Positions 48,901 through 60,400 of a stretch of 64,000 bases of DNA are shown piece after piece (position 1 is the stretch's first letter; each line of letters opens with the position of its first letter). The notes under the pieces were generated by a model that worked only from the letters and a program-made list of their open reading frames with translations, was not told the origin of the DNA and did no database searches. The stretch covers positions 4,204,173 through 4,268,172 of the forward strand of contig WARS01000015.1 in assembly GCA_008933995.1 (NCBI GenBank), read 5' to 3'. Made by a program: the position numbers and the translations under genes. Source of the stretch: Datnioides undecimradiatus. Lineage: Eukaryota > Chordata > Actinopteri > Lobotiformes > Datnioididae.

Positions 48901-51900
48901 ATTCATTGTTATTTTGGGACATGTGTTTCAGCCTCTTTCTTTCCCTTTTTAACACACGCACACACGCTCTCTATGACAAAGAAATATTGCACAATCTCCC
49001 CCACCCCCCTTCCACACACACACACACAGTGTTATATAAACATGCAACAGTCTCTGTGGTGCATTACTTCATCACAGATGGAGTGCTTGGTGGTCAGGGG
49101 GTTGTGTGAAAAGTGAGGCCCAATGCAACACAGACAAGATACAAGCACACCAACTACCAAATACCAGCTGAGGAAAATGGCGATACTAAAAGCAGGTCTT
49201 GTCTATCACGTGTCTTCAGTCTATGCCTCATATATCATTAGTGCGGAGGAAGAGAGGGGGGCGTCTCACTGAGGGGCAGACTGGTGAGAGGGGGGCACAG
49301 CTGTAGCTGTCAGCGCACAGAAGGAAACAGCAGTGGTGGAGGGGAGGGTCACTGCGAAGAGCGTCAGCCTCCTCTGGTCTGTGATGTCAGCACTGCTGCT
49401 AAAAATAGCCCGGGAGAGATCCACAGGGGGGAGTCACAGGGGTGAAACAAGGCACGCTGGATGAGAGTCAGGGTCCAGGTGGCAGCCACAGTGACCACTG
49501 CCTTCAGGTAGGAGTGACACTGGAGATGGGAGTGTTCGGACATGTGGTTTGTGATGTTGGGGCTGCTGTTAAAAATAACCCAGGTGAGATCCACCGAGTT
49601 GCAGGGGTGAGGTGAGGTAAGTTAGGTAGTGCAGGAGATGTGGGGGTGTAAGTTAAAAATAGTGAAATGGAGTAAAAACATTCTCATTAACATCAGGCGC
49701 CGGACGGAAAAGCAAAGTGTCGGACAAAAGCAGTGTCTGCATACTAAAAAGCTGCTCTCGAGGTGTTTGACTTTATTAACACCAATTCAACAACATGAGC
49801 TCAGAGCTCTGATTCATTCGGCTAGAGCAGCTTTCAGTGTGTACAATATTATTTTTAATATTTTTTAATATAGCCTTTACAACACTTCCTGTTGCACTAC
49901 AAACGTTTTAAGAAGGTGGCATGGTGCATTGAATTTAGAAACATTTTGGAACACAATAAGATGGACTGCAGAACAGATTATGACACTGAAGGTTTCTACT
50001 TTTGGTACTTTTTTAAAATCGTCACAGCTGCAGCTCAAGCAGGCTAATAACTTAACGGCCACCCTTCAAGTTTACAGGAAAGTGAGTGCTTTAAACTCAA
50101 AACACTCATTTTGAGAGATACAAACAGAAAAAGCAAAGCGCTACCAACAAGCTCGACCTTGTTAAATTCTTCTCATACTAGCTTCCAGTACGGACATGTC
50201 TCAAATATCACAACTCGCTGTGTTTACTTCTGGAAGAGTTTGACTTTGTTGATAATATTCCTCAACTTTTAAGGTGGGAAGGACTCAGGTGGCAGACTGG
50301 ACAAATAAGGTTCTGAGGCATAATGAGGTATAAATATAGAAGTGATAATGTGTGAAGGAAGGAGTAAGTCCAAGGACAGTGCAGACCTACAGTAAAAGAG
50401 GCTAAAAATGGTGCTAGGGAGAGGCATGTCAATACATAAAGAAGACCTTTCACACCAGTGTCAGTCTCACACACTATTATACACACAGGTAACAGAGATG
50501 AATAGGTGAAGGTCACAGTTCTCACCTCCTCTCTTGGATGAGCGAGACGATCGGGATGAAGTGGACCATTGCTTGGTGAGTACACCTCGTGGCTGGAGAG
50601 TTTCTCCTCCAGAGCTGACAACAACCTCCTCAGCCTCAATGGAGCTGATCGCCTCTTTTGCCTCCTGGTCTTTGTCCGGAGATGGAGCACTTCCGTTAGC
50701 CTCTGTGGCCTCTTCTGGCTGACTGAATTGGGCCATCTTCGTGGCCAAGGCCAACTGGGTTTCGAGTTCCAGCTGCCGGATGTCCTCCATGGTTAGACCA
50801 TACCACTCATCCTGCCAGCACCAGGCCTGCCGGTGGGCACGCACCATCACCTTTCTCAGTCCTAAGGAGATTAGATGGAAAACATTGCAGTCATCCCTAT
50901 ATATCATTAAGTTTCCACATTTAACTATAAATATAATAACATTTAGGTTGAATAGGTTTTTACTGCAAGACTGCAACATCCGGGACTGCAGACTCACCAA
51001 CATCATGGATGAAGCGCTCAATCTTAGACTGCATGCCCCAGTAGCGAAACTCCACCTTGCAGAGCTTGTAGGCACACATGATGGGGGTCTTCCCTGGGTT
51101 ATTGTTGTACTCTTCAATCCAGTCATCCCGCAGAGGACCCCTCTGGGTCTTAACTGACTTGTAGAGCCGTGTGTCCTCCTCTGCTTTGTACTCATGGGGT
51201 GGGATGGGATCTGTCACTATGTCGATTGGGTCTGCCAAAAACAGAGAACAATAACCAGGAGCCAGGTGTTTTGAAAGTATTGCGTGAATGATGTTACGTA
51301 AGCTTTTAATATCATGGTCATGATATGTGCTTGTGTGGCACAGGTAGTTGCACTTCTGTGGCTTGAAATTCTTTTAATAACTGAATTTCAGGCTGAGAAC
51401 CACATGTGAGAATAAGTCATTGATTAATATTATTACAATCAAAGCTGAAACTGGGTCACCGCATGCCCGCAAAGCATTCATTTCTAAGCAGCTTCGTAGT
51501 CAATAAGCACGCTACCAAAGAAGAGAAAAAAACATATGCAGTAAGACTGAGTTGCCACAAGTGGGCCTCACCTGCTCCTTGTGTTTGAGACACAAGAGGA
51601 CAGATAAAGACACCATCAGACTAAATGGTGCGGATTCTAAACTGTTTAACTAAACCTTAAATAACTACTGCACCAAAAGGTCATTACTTGCTGCAGCGGT
51701 TCTCTGCCATAGCTCCTCTGCAGATGGTGATTTGCATATCAAAAGTCGCATGTATACTTTGCGGTGGTCTTAAAAAGTCACACTAGCCTGATGATAACTT
51801 CAGCAGATGATTTCATGACTGAGTTTATGTTGCCACAGTGGTTTGGGATTAATGCCAAACTATCTCACCAATAGTCCTCTGTCTCTTCTCTGCTGCAGAC

Positions 51901-54900
51901 AGATTGAAGACATCTGCTTGGTTGCCTGTGTCAGGTTTGTAGTAGGTCTCAATATCAATGGAGAACTTTTCAACAAAGGGGCAGGTGTATCTGAAGGACA
52001 AGAGGCAACAAAATGCAGTAAACCAGACAGAACAACTGTTGACAAAAGGTGACAAAGCTAGAGTGCATTATGGGTTGACATCTGCCTTTATTAAGAGACT
52101 TACTTTTCAACTAAATGGCTCAAGATCAGAACTATTTTATTAAGAGTGACAACACCCTCTCACTGCTGAGGATAGAAGACGTGTGAGCCATGCCCATCTG
52201 TTGCATCTGAGGCGTCTGCAGGAAAGCTGTCACTGGTTGAATAGATGTGTCAACAGGCACTTGCAGTCTATCAATATCCTGACAGTATAGTCAAGGGCAC
52301 ATCTCTTTTCAGCACCTCCACGTCTCTGTGTTTGTCAGGCACCACACAGACAAACACGCTGACACCCTGAGAATGAGGGGCCATCAACATCTAACAGCCT
52401 GGGAGCGACTGCTGGCCACACGCCGATCTGATGGTCTGTAATATTCTGACAACTTGCTCTGAGGTCTTTATTTTCTCTTGGCTTTTTACTGGAGGGACAG
52501 CAGCTAGAGCTGGACTTCAAACTAGGCATGATCACACTTACCATTTATTACACTGACTGCAAGAAAGGTTTGCATTATTATCTACCCTCTAAAAATGTGG
52601 TTTGCTGTAGTTATCAGTTAAAACAGGTTGCTGTGAGTTCTGTTAGTGTGTGTATGTGTGTGTGCGTTGCATAGGAAGTCATTGTAACAATAGAATTGTA
52701 GGTGTGCACCTACCAGCTACAGCAGTTGGACACCCATGCACACAGAAACACGATTTTTGAAATCACAAATTCATAGTTTTGTGTAACTTGGCAGAGTTTA
52801 ATGCACTCTCGCTCCTGCTCTGAAGGGGTGTGGGGGTGGCCTTTCTGCAGCAATGAACCTCACCTGGTGCGGGTGTAAGGGTAGGCGTTCCAGGACTCCT
52901 CTTCAACCCTCAGTGCCGCTTTGGGCAAGATGGAGCGAAACCAGCTGGGAATATGCATGCCAATGTGGTAGACCTTGTGGGTGTACTGGCCGGTCCCACC
53001 CGGTCCATCTGTGTAGGGTTTATTCTCTAGGATCTCAACCCCACTACCTTCACCACAGCTCTCCTCTCTGCTCTTTTTCTGTAAAAATAATGATATGATG
53101 AAGATGAATGTGTTCATGTTTGCATGTGGGTAGTGTGGTGTTAAATCTAAAAATATGAACACAAATCTACCCTCCATTGCTTAGAAGGAACTGAAACAAA
53201 TAAATGAGCTTTTGCTGCTAAGAATTTGAAGAGTTGTACACGGTCAGGTGTTCAGTCAGTAGACCGAAACACAAGACAACACACACACCAAAATTAATAG
53301 CTCCCTGAAAACTTTGTCAACTCTGAATTGCAAATCAGGAAGCCCAAAACCAGCTCACAAAGCCACACCCTTCCCATATTTACATTCCAGGTGCACAGAG
53401 GAAGACAGGCTGGGTGGAGCCTGCAGATGTAGTTGAGTAGACTTACAGCTAGGTGACTCGTAGCTTCAAGGACAGAAATGTTAGGCATGCAAGAGGAAGC
53501 TTTGTGATTGTTATGAAATCAGTAAAATGGGAAACCTGAACAGCAGAGCATAGTCCAAGTGCTGACGATATTAAAAACAAAGAGTAAAGAGCAAGGACCA
53601 TAAATGTAGGAGGTTGCTGGTGTATCATCTTTTCTATTTCTCTTATCAGCCTTTGCCCAGTTTGTCCATATAGAGCTCAAAGTCTGTTAAACACAGTATT
53701 TAGCACAGCACTGCGATAATAGAGAGACCGATTTCTCCAATCAGTCTGGTGGGGAGAGGCAATACAGGCGAGGTAGTGAATCAGTGAAGTAGGGAGGAGG
53801 AAGCCATGAGGCGTCCAGCGCTCCGGACCTCATTACCTCTGACAGGTCATTCATTAGCCACCCGCTCTGCTCTCAACAGCTCAGCTCCAGCTCCAAAGAC
53901 ACAGCACAGACACCACAGCACAGTCAAACTGGCTTTACATGCAGCCAGCACGAGACAGCGTAATGTAAATCTCACGTGTATAGTAAACTGTGCTCATACA
54001 AACACTATGAAAATGCACGCAGCCGTAGAATCATGCAGATGTAAACAATAAATGTGCTGAAAAGGATTACCAATGTCGAGCAAGTTCAGCTCAAAACACA
54101 CTGAAAGATATCTTTTCATCTTTTCACTTCAGTCAGTGGGCTTGTTAATTTGACTGATGAGAAAAAAGGTCAGCACACTGTTGTGAGTACTATTAGCATT
54201 ATATTTCCAGAAATAAATTGCTGGACTGTCCCTAATTAGGTTGCTGACAGGTGACTGCAGCTTGCCAAACGCAGTGTCACTTCTTCCTCCCGCTGGCAAG
54301 GGCTCAGCCGTTCCCTTAAGGGGGAAAGGGGGAAGTCAGGGAGTAGTTAACTTGTTTAGAGTTAACACTGACTGTAATGTTAGATTCTTAATGAAAACAG
54401 CAGCGTGCTTTGTTTATTTGCATAGCGATTTTAACTGCACCTGTGGGGGATCAGACAAGAAGAAATAGTTTTTCGAGAGGCTCTGTGAGAGTGTTGACTG
54501 CCTTCACGGGAGAGGGAGGGGGGCTTTCATCTACACTGTTCTACTGTAAAATCCTTTTTGGCTCAGTACACAAAGACAAAGTGCCACTGTGTTGTGAGTT
54601 CAAGTCCTGCCCTAAAACCTTTGCCACAGACCTCCCTCTCTCTCTCTCTCTCTCCCTCCCCCTCTCTCAAACCTTTCTTATAACAGCCATCTAACTATAC
54701 AAAATAAAAACTAGCATCATCAAAGTCTGTTGTATATGTTTAGATCCAACAGCTCTGACAGGATGGGAGTCACATCCTGGTTTTTTCCTCTCGCCGTCAA
54801 GTTTGTGAGGCATGTTTCCTGTTTGAGATGCTGCTTTTCACTTCATTCCACGGATACAGTTGCTTAGTCAGAACATGATGGGTGTGCGAATGAATGAGAC

Positions 54901-57270
54901 ACAGTGAGATCCTCTCATATTTAATTTCTCACACATTCTGCATTTGCTTCGTATGTTACTGCAAATTCCTATGCAGTGATAATGACTTTACAATTAGCCG
55001 CAAATAAGGTGGTGGTGTTGTAAGGGCAAAGGTAGTGACAGAAGAGATGGGGTGTGGCATTGGCTGCTGAGGTGTAGATATGGCCAGGCTGTCCTAAGGC
55101 CCTGACTTCATCTATGAGGCTTACACAAGGGATGGATCGCAGGCAGGCAGGCCTTCATGCTGCAGTTGCCCTGGTAACATACAGCAATGAAGCGAGGGTA
55201 TCCGCAGACACCAGCAAAATTTCTCTCTTTTCCTTCCACCCCCTCTCTCATTTCTTCCCCTCCCTCCTTTGCAGCTTCTCTTTTTATCCTCCATTTCCTC
55301 TTTTCATTCACTCCCTCTCTTGAACAAAACCTGACCACCGGCACGCTGCTGATGTCATGGTTGCCATAGTGACAGAAGCCTCACAGCAACGAGGCTGTGC
55401 AAAGAGGGTGAGGTCAGGGGGAAAGGTAACTATGGGTCACTTAGGTAAGCATTCCTCTTCCTCTTGATTTGTTGCACATGAACAGACTTTGTGTAAATCT
55501 ACTTGTGTTTCGTCCTGTCTGACAAAATTGAATACAGGATGCGCAGAGGACCTGTAGTTAAGTGTTTCACATAATTAATTACTCTCCGCAAAACACTGTT
55601 CAAAACAGCAAATGTGCCAAAGGAATTATCAAGTGTGTAGAAGTGTGCAAGTGTGGTGCAGCGACTAGTCTGTGCTGTCTGCAAATGTCTCCTTGCTTTG
55701 GGGCATGTGCACGATGTTACCTGTCTGTTTGGTGCAACGGGAGAGGAGATGAAGAAAAACAACAAAACAACTGACAAGGTTGTTAACTGACAGTCTGACC
55801 AATGTACTCATCGCGGACTTGTGTTATAATTATCTAATAGTGTTTTCATTTGTGCTGACAGGACAGAGACTTGCCCTTTACAATTATACAACATTACTAC
55901 ACCTAAGCTTTTATGTTTCTATTCAGACACTGTCAGGCAGGCTCACTAATAAACTGTTGTTATAGTCTATAGTAGGAGAGGCCCTGTGAGGCAATACAGG
56001 TGAATAGAGCTGCAGCTTGTGTTGTAGTATTGTACCAGTGGGTGGATATTAATCTTAGACATCTTTGTCAACATACACACTCATTAATTTTGGTGTAGCA
56101 GTTGCAGGATAGGTCTCTTAATGGAAAGGTCAACAGCTTGAAGGCATGAAAGGTTTTCCTTAGCCAATGGAAAAATGTTTACATTTCCAGTGATCACCTA
56201 ACTCATATAAGTGTGAGTATAAGCTAGATTACTTTAGTGAGTATACTTCAGGGTCCATGTTTTTAATTTGTGTTGGCTGTAAAGGAAAGTTAACATAAAG
56301 CAAACAAGACACACTGAACTAAGCTAAATACCTCAACCTGATCAAACAGGCTTGTGAGTTCAACCTGCTCTTCAACAAACGCAAAACCACTTGTGATTCA
56401 CATTACATAACCACGTGGCTCAAATCCCAACACAACTACTGGACGTTAGGTCAGCATGCGCCTCAAACAATTAAACATTTAAAGAAAAAAATGCAGCTAA
56501 ATGCCTAAATGTGTACAACATGTCCAAACAACAGTAACTAAATAATGCACAGTCTGAGTCATTGTGATTGCTCTCCATGCCTGCTCTGTGTACTGCTGCT
56601 CACAGTGCACCTGGCAGTACCACTGGATTAAATAAATCCTCCTTCACGTACACATGTCATATGAAGAGAAAATATGTTGCCACGCAGCCATGCAGGATAA
56701 CTAAAGCTGCATAAATCAGCCTTTCCTCCTCGGAGCTATAAACCCTCAAGCTCTTACGCAGACCCTCAGTCTCCAGCTATGGCTTCGGTTAGACAAATGA
56801 AACTGTCTGACAGAGACAAAGGAGTGTGTCCATCTCCATCGCAGCAGTGTGCATGTGCACTGGGTTTGCAGCGAGCGCAGGGTGCCCCCACCCTCCTCCT
56901 GAATAAAAAACATGCAGCCTATGACGGGTGGAAACAGCCAGCTTCAGAGAGTTTAAATTGGATAATCTATCAGCACACAAGCTCTCTTTGTTCGGTTACT
57001 CCACCAGCATCAGAAACCGTGTGACCGATCATTTCATAATTGAGCACTCTTGAAAAGTCCCCTGCATTTATATCCATCTCCACTCTATCCCCTCATTTTT
57101 GTCCCCTGGCTTCTGCATGACTTTCTTTTCCTTTTTTCAGCCAGACGTGTGCGGGTGAGAATTTGGTAGGGTATATGATGTTGTGACCTCACCTGGATCA
57201 TATAGAGCTGGGCGATGCGGTACTCCTCCACACTCATGGGCATGGGGATGCGGTACTCCTTGATAAGCAT
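36952..57270 (-). CDS. pitpnm2: Membrane-associated phosphatidylinositol transfer protein 2 (Nir3)
   Basis: Exons: 57193-57270, 52864-53078, 51869-51990, 50998-51231, 50526-50861, 48779-48874, 46380-46484, 46224-46288, 45954-46007, 44995-45239, 44586-44775, 44297-44416, 43947-44161, 43652-43827, 43257-43427, 42150-42302, 40969-41133, 39821-40111, 39141-39289, 38911-39027, 38651-38767, 38423-38571, 38046-38195, 37767-37947, 37486-37614, 36952-37320. All are in phase: 1463 residues with every exon, 1315 without the two cassettes; human is 1349. The protein exchanges PI and PA at ER-plasma membrane contacts. The PITP domain (about 1-255) starts [24 protein letters not shown]-binding FFAT motif, EFFDAHE, lies near residue 355 in an acidic tract. 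The DDHD-type region (about 650-1140) includes [15 protein letters not shown] and [16 protein letters not shown]. The LNS2 domain (about 1190-1340) has [27 protein letters not shown]2 is favoured over PITPNM1 by [17 protein letters not shown], the RKGSFGLG tail and the ARL6IP4 neighbour. Confidence 0.96.
39821..40111 (-). other. PITPNM2 cassette exon B (97 codons, phase 1-1)
   Basis: A strong acceptor (tttttccccatag) and a donor (CAAG|gtattt) bound 291 bases, open in the frame set by the neighbours. Skipping it joins IAN to [10 protein letters not shown] and including it gives an Asp-rich end (SQAEVDQV) before AAHWWG. Both forms keep frame. Human PITPNM2 has a similarly placed, poorly conserved Ser/Pro-rich insert. 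The encoded peptide starts with a basic [14 protein letters not shown] stretch and continues with acidic [13 protein letters not shown]. Confidence 0.7.
41134..42149 (-). other. PITPNM2 intron between cassette A and the next exon
   Basis: About 1 kb with no further exon recognised. Purine-rich tracts dominate, and open frames here lack splice support. Confidence 0.65.
42150..42302 (-). other. PITPNM2 cassette exon A (51 codons, phase 1-1)
   Basis: Acceptor cctctctag, donor GGAGT|gtgtgt (weak), 153 bases open in frame. Inclusion reads [11 protein letters not shown]...[13 protein letters not shown]. Skipping reads [11 protein letters not shown], which resembles the human LLADVLQTH form. The weak donor and the human comparison both suggest optional inclusion. 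Confidence 0.6.
44252..44266. repeat. Short TA repeat
   Basis: Alternating TA over about 15 bases in the PITPNM2 intron between exons 43947-44161 and 44297-44416. Confidence 0.7.
47277..47296. repeat. 20-base poly-T run
   Basis: Simple homopolymer inside a PITPNM2 intron; no element boundaries visible. Confidence 0.8.
48431..48449. repeat. GT microsatellite
   Basis: Perfect GT dinucleotides for 19 bases in a PITPNM2 intron. Confidence 0.85.
48875..50525 (-). other. PITPNM2 intron with a local duplication
   Basis: A 1.65 kb intron. It contains two related segments 170 bases apart (49381 and 49551) described as a separate repeat. No exon seen. Confidence 0.75.
49381..49615. repeat. Diverged duplication, 170-bp offset
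   Basis: GTGATGTCAGCACTGCTGCT at 49381 corresponds to GTGATGTTGGGGCTGCTGTT at 49551. Both are followed by AAAAATA(G/A)CCC(G/A)GG, GAGATCCAC and a G-rich CAGGGGTGA. Spacing between the blocks is conserved, so this is an ancient tandem duplication. Confidence 0.6.
53079..57192 (-). other. PITPNM2 intron 1 of the coding region (4.1 kb)
   Basis: The longest intron in the window's gene models, between the 26-codon first coding exon and the second. It holds a CT microsatellite (54636-54654) and pyrimidine-rich stretches near 55220-55320. No coding exon or RNA gene is recognised; long introns near the start often carry enhancers, but nothing specific is visible. Confidence 0.7.
54636..54654. repeat. 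CT microsatellite
   Basis: Perfect TC dinucleotides over 19 bases, embedded in a longer pyrimidine tract. Confidence 0.85.
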
Positions 57271-57435
57271 GGTGAATCTTGGAGGTGAGGGAAAGGGGGA
57301 TCGGGGAGAAGATTGACAAGGGAAAGGGGGAAGGAAGGGACAGAGGGAAGGGAGGGGGAGAGGGGACAGGAGAGACTTGAGGCGCTCCTATATGTGACCT
57401 GTCAAATCACCAGCTGACGTCCACATTGATGGTTC
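57271..57435 (-). other. PITPNM2 5' UTR part of the first coding exon
   Basis: A good acceptor (cttttcccacag) on the minus strand ends just before 57435, so the start codon sits in an internal exon and at least one non-coding exon lies further right. The ATG at 57268-57270 is preceded by GATTCACC, an acceptable initiation context, and gives the family N-terminus. Confidence 0.6.
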
Positions 57436-60400
57436 CTGTGGGAAAAGAAGCAAATACAAGCATGAGACATGTGAGCTGTGAATATATTTGAAAATGAATA
57501 CTTGCAAGAATCGTGTTTGTTATGGTCAAAACCGTCTGAGAACCCTAATGTTGGTTCTCCAAAAACATTTAAAAAAAACACTTAAAACAAAAAAATGTAA
57601 AAAATCATCACGAACAGAAAAAAACAGCGCACAGACTAATTTGAGAAGCTAGAAGATTCCTCTATACATAACCAAGATTCATTCTCGTGGCTCACGCGCA
57701 GATGAAGAGGAGAGGAGTACCAGAGTGTCATTCAGGACATATATACTCAATGTAGTTCCTGTAGGTCTGGTCGAAGCCTCAGCACTACGGACGAGCATCA
57801 GCGTTGTGTCTCCATCCAGCGTCTCAGATCCAAGTAAGGCACTTGCCAGGATAAACTTCTCTTCTTATACACAGGCCACAGCTCAGTGTGTGTGTGTGTG
57901 AGTGTGTATAAGTGTGTGGCCAGAGTCCACAGAGAGCACCCGTGCCTTGCCGAGAGTCCCAACAGCCACCCAGTCTCTCCCAACCCTTCAGCACCGTCAC
58001 ATGGGGGGCTCACTCAGCATAAGAGGGATTACGGTTGAGTGGGGAGCATTACATAACATTGTAAGAGCCCCCTGTGCAAGATCGAGGTTTCACAAATAGC
58101 AGCCTTAGAATTGCACAAAGCATTGTTTTCAAACCACTGGGCAGATAGGGGTAGGTGTGGGCTATACATAACCAACGTGTGGGTGGCGTGAGTTGCAGAG
58201 GTCTGCTTTTGACCGGTAAGGGAAGAACAGCTTTCCAAAGCCAAGCAAGTTGAAAACAAGATCCTGACTGGAGATACTGTCAGCTGAAGACATATTAACT
58301 CAAGAGGATGAGGAAAGGGAGATATCCTCTATTTGAAAGAACACATCTGTCAAAATGAGTAACACATTACCTAATATTTGTATAAATAAATTGTTGATTT
58401 CAGTCGTTGGGGCAGAAAACAATCACGACTACGATGACTATTCTGAATCCAAGGTAATGTTTTCATACTTTCAAAGTGGTATTTTTGGAAAAGAGCTCTA
58501 CTTGTTAATAATCAAACAACAAAGATTTAACAGTCTAGTTAATGATACGGCTGATGCAAAGCACAGGTCACAGGATCTTAGTCAGCATGCTGATGAGACT
58601 GCACTGTATGTGTAACAACAACACCGCACTGGCAATGTTTGTATTTGGCCATCCGAGTGTGACTACGCAGCGTTGCATAACCCCAATTTTCACTCTTTTC
58701 TAACCCCTGGTAGCAACTGGACCTCAGTCAGACACCCAGCCATTCTGTGTAATCACACCAATATTCCCAATGCATCACTTATCCTGTGAACAAAGGCCCG
58801 CTTTGGTGAGGCTCTTGATGTCACCTGGGTCTCTGGTTCACCAACCTGTGAGCGTTCATCCCTACATCTCCAAACCGAAGATACATTCATCTCACTGAAG
58901 CAGTGCCAGGACAAAAATGGAGCCTGTCTAACTTCCCGACCCTATGCAGGTGCTTTCTAACAGACTGGGAGGTGTTCTGGTTAAAACACTGTCTTCTATA
59001 CATTTTTACAGAATATATATGTCTTTGCTGTACACAGAGGAATGACGCACTGACAAAATTAGAGCAGAACACCACATACTGCTGAAAATAACTGCACTCT
59101 TGGGAAAGGCTGTGATGAAACTAGGCTAGCCTGGAGAGGCCCAGAGAAAAGCCTGCAGCATAGAGGCCCGAGAGGCCTCTACATGCTGGTGCCAGGCTTT
59201 AGAGGGTAAGGTCACAGTGCTCATCCTTGTTGACAGTGTTGATCATAAACAGCTTCACAATCTACTTGAAGCACAGTTCAACAATGTGGCAACAGTTTGA
59301 ATGTGGGTTGCAACTGATGCCGCAACAAACTTCTGAGTGTTTGTGAGAATTTCCTCATGGGCAGCGATTCGGGATGCGAAGGCCGAAATGATTTGGAAGT
59401 CATTCAGTGTGATGTGGTGAGACAGATACTGTCTTATTATCTGCCGTAGAGTGACTGCTGTGGGAGACCGGCCACCTGCCACCACCTAGCAAGCACCACT
59501 AGCAAAAAAGTGACAACAGGTACGTAAAGACGGAGAAGAAACAAACCAACGGAGAAGGACAGAGCCAGTAAAAGCAACAGGCAGCAAAACAGAGGGACTG
59601 TCCAGCAGGATGTATTAGGAGCCTGGGTGATGATGCAGCGCAGGGATTTGTAGTGAAGTTGATGCTTGTGAATAATGCGCCCAACTGGATTATGACAGTT
59701 TTATAATCTACAGCTATTATCCAGAACTGTCATTATTCATGTGAATTAATCTGTTGGATTTTGTTTTGGGGTTTTTTTCTCCTAAATTTTGTTTTAGAAC
59801 AATCGAAAACCACATTGACAATAACCATTCATACACCTATATGCACGTAGTGTCTGTCTCTCCTTTTCTGGCTCATGGACGCAACAGTTAAAGACGGACA
59901 CACCCAAACTGTCTCCCTCAAACATGTTTTTGTTGGGTATTTTGTCTGTGTTTATTAGTAGTGTCAGTCTGGGATGTGGATACTTCATCTCAATAAAATT
60001 GTTACACAACACACACAGACACACATATTTATGCACTGGGGCTGTGGCTCAGATTTAGTATGCAATATCCTGTCCTTAAATTATACACTACAGATTAATG
60101 AGGCCTTCTGAATTGGCTGATATGAGGACTGTCAAACTGCTTCACAAATATAATCTCCTTTACAGCAGTATTGCAAACACAGACCAATCCTGAAAACGCT
60201 GCATGTCCCTGATGGCTAAAACCTGTGTCTCTCTGACTCTCTTTTTTGTTAGTGATACAGATGCTGTGCTGTCTGCACAACATAACACCTGTAATGCATG
60301 ATCCACCGGCAGCCTCGAGAGAGTACTAGCACCGTGCTTGACCCAGAAAAAAGCACTCTCACACACAAAGCTTAAAAATAGCCCAGTTACAATAATCCTA

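Noticed and set aside
50741-51157. A 138-codon plus-strand open frame
   Set aside because: It is the antisense shadow of PITPNM2 exons 50526-50861 and 50998-51231.
59255-59485. A 76-codon minus-strand frame with protein-like composition (QIISAFASRIAAHEEILT)
   Set aside because: No family match, no clear splice partners and no conserved motif; frames of this length are expected by chance in 64 kb.
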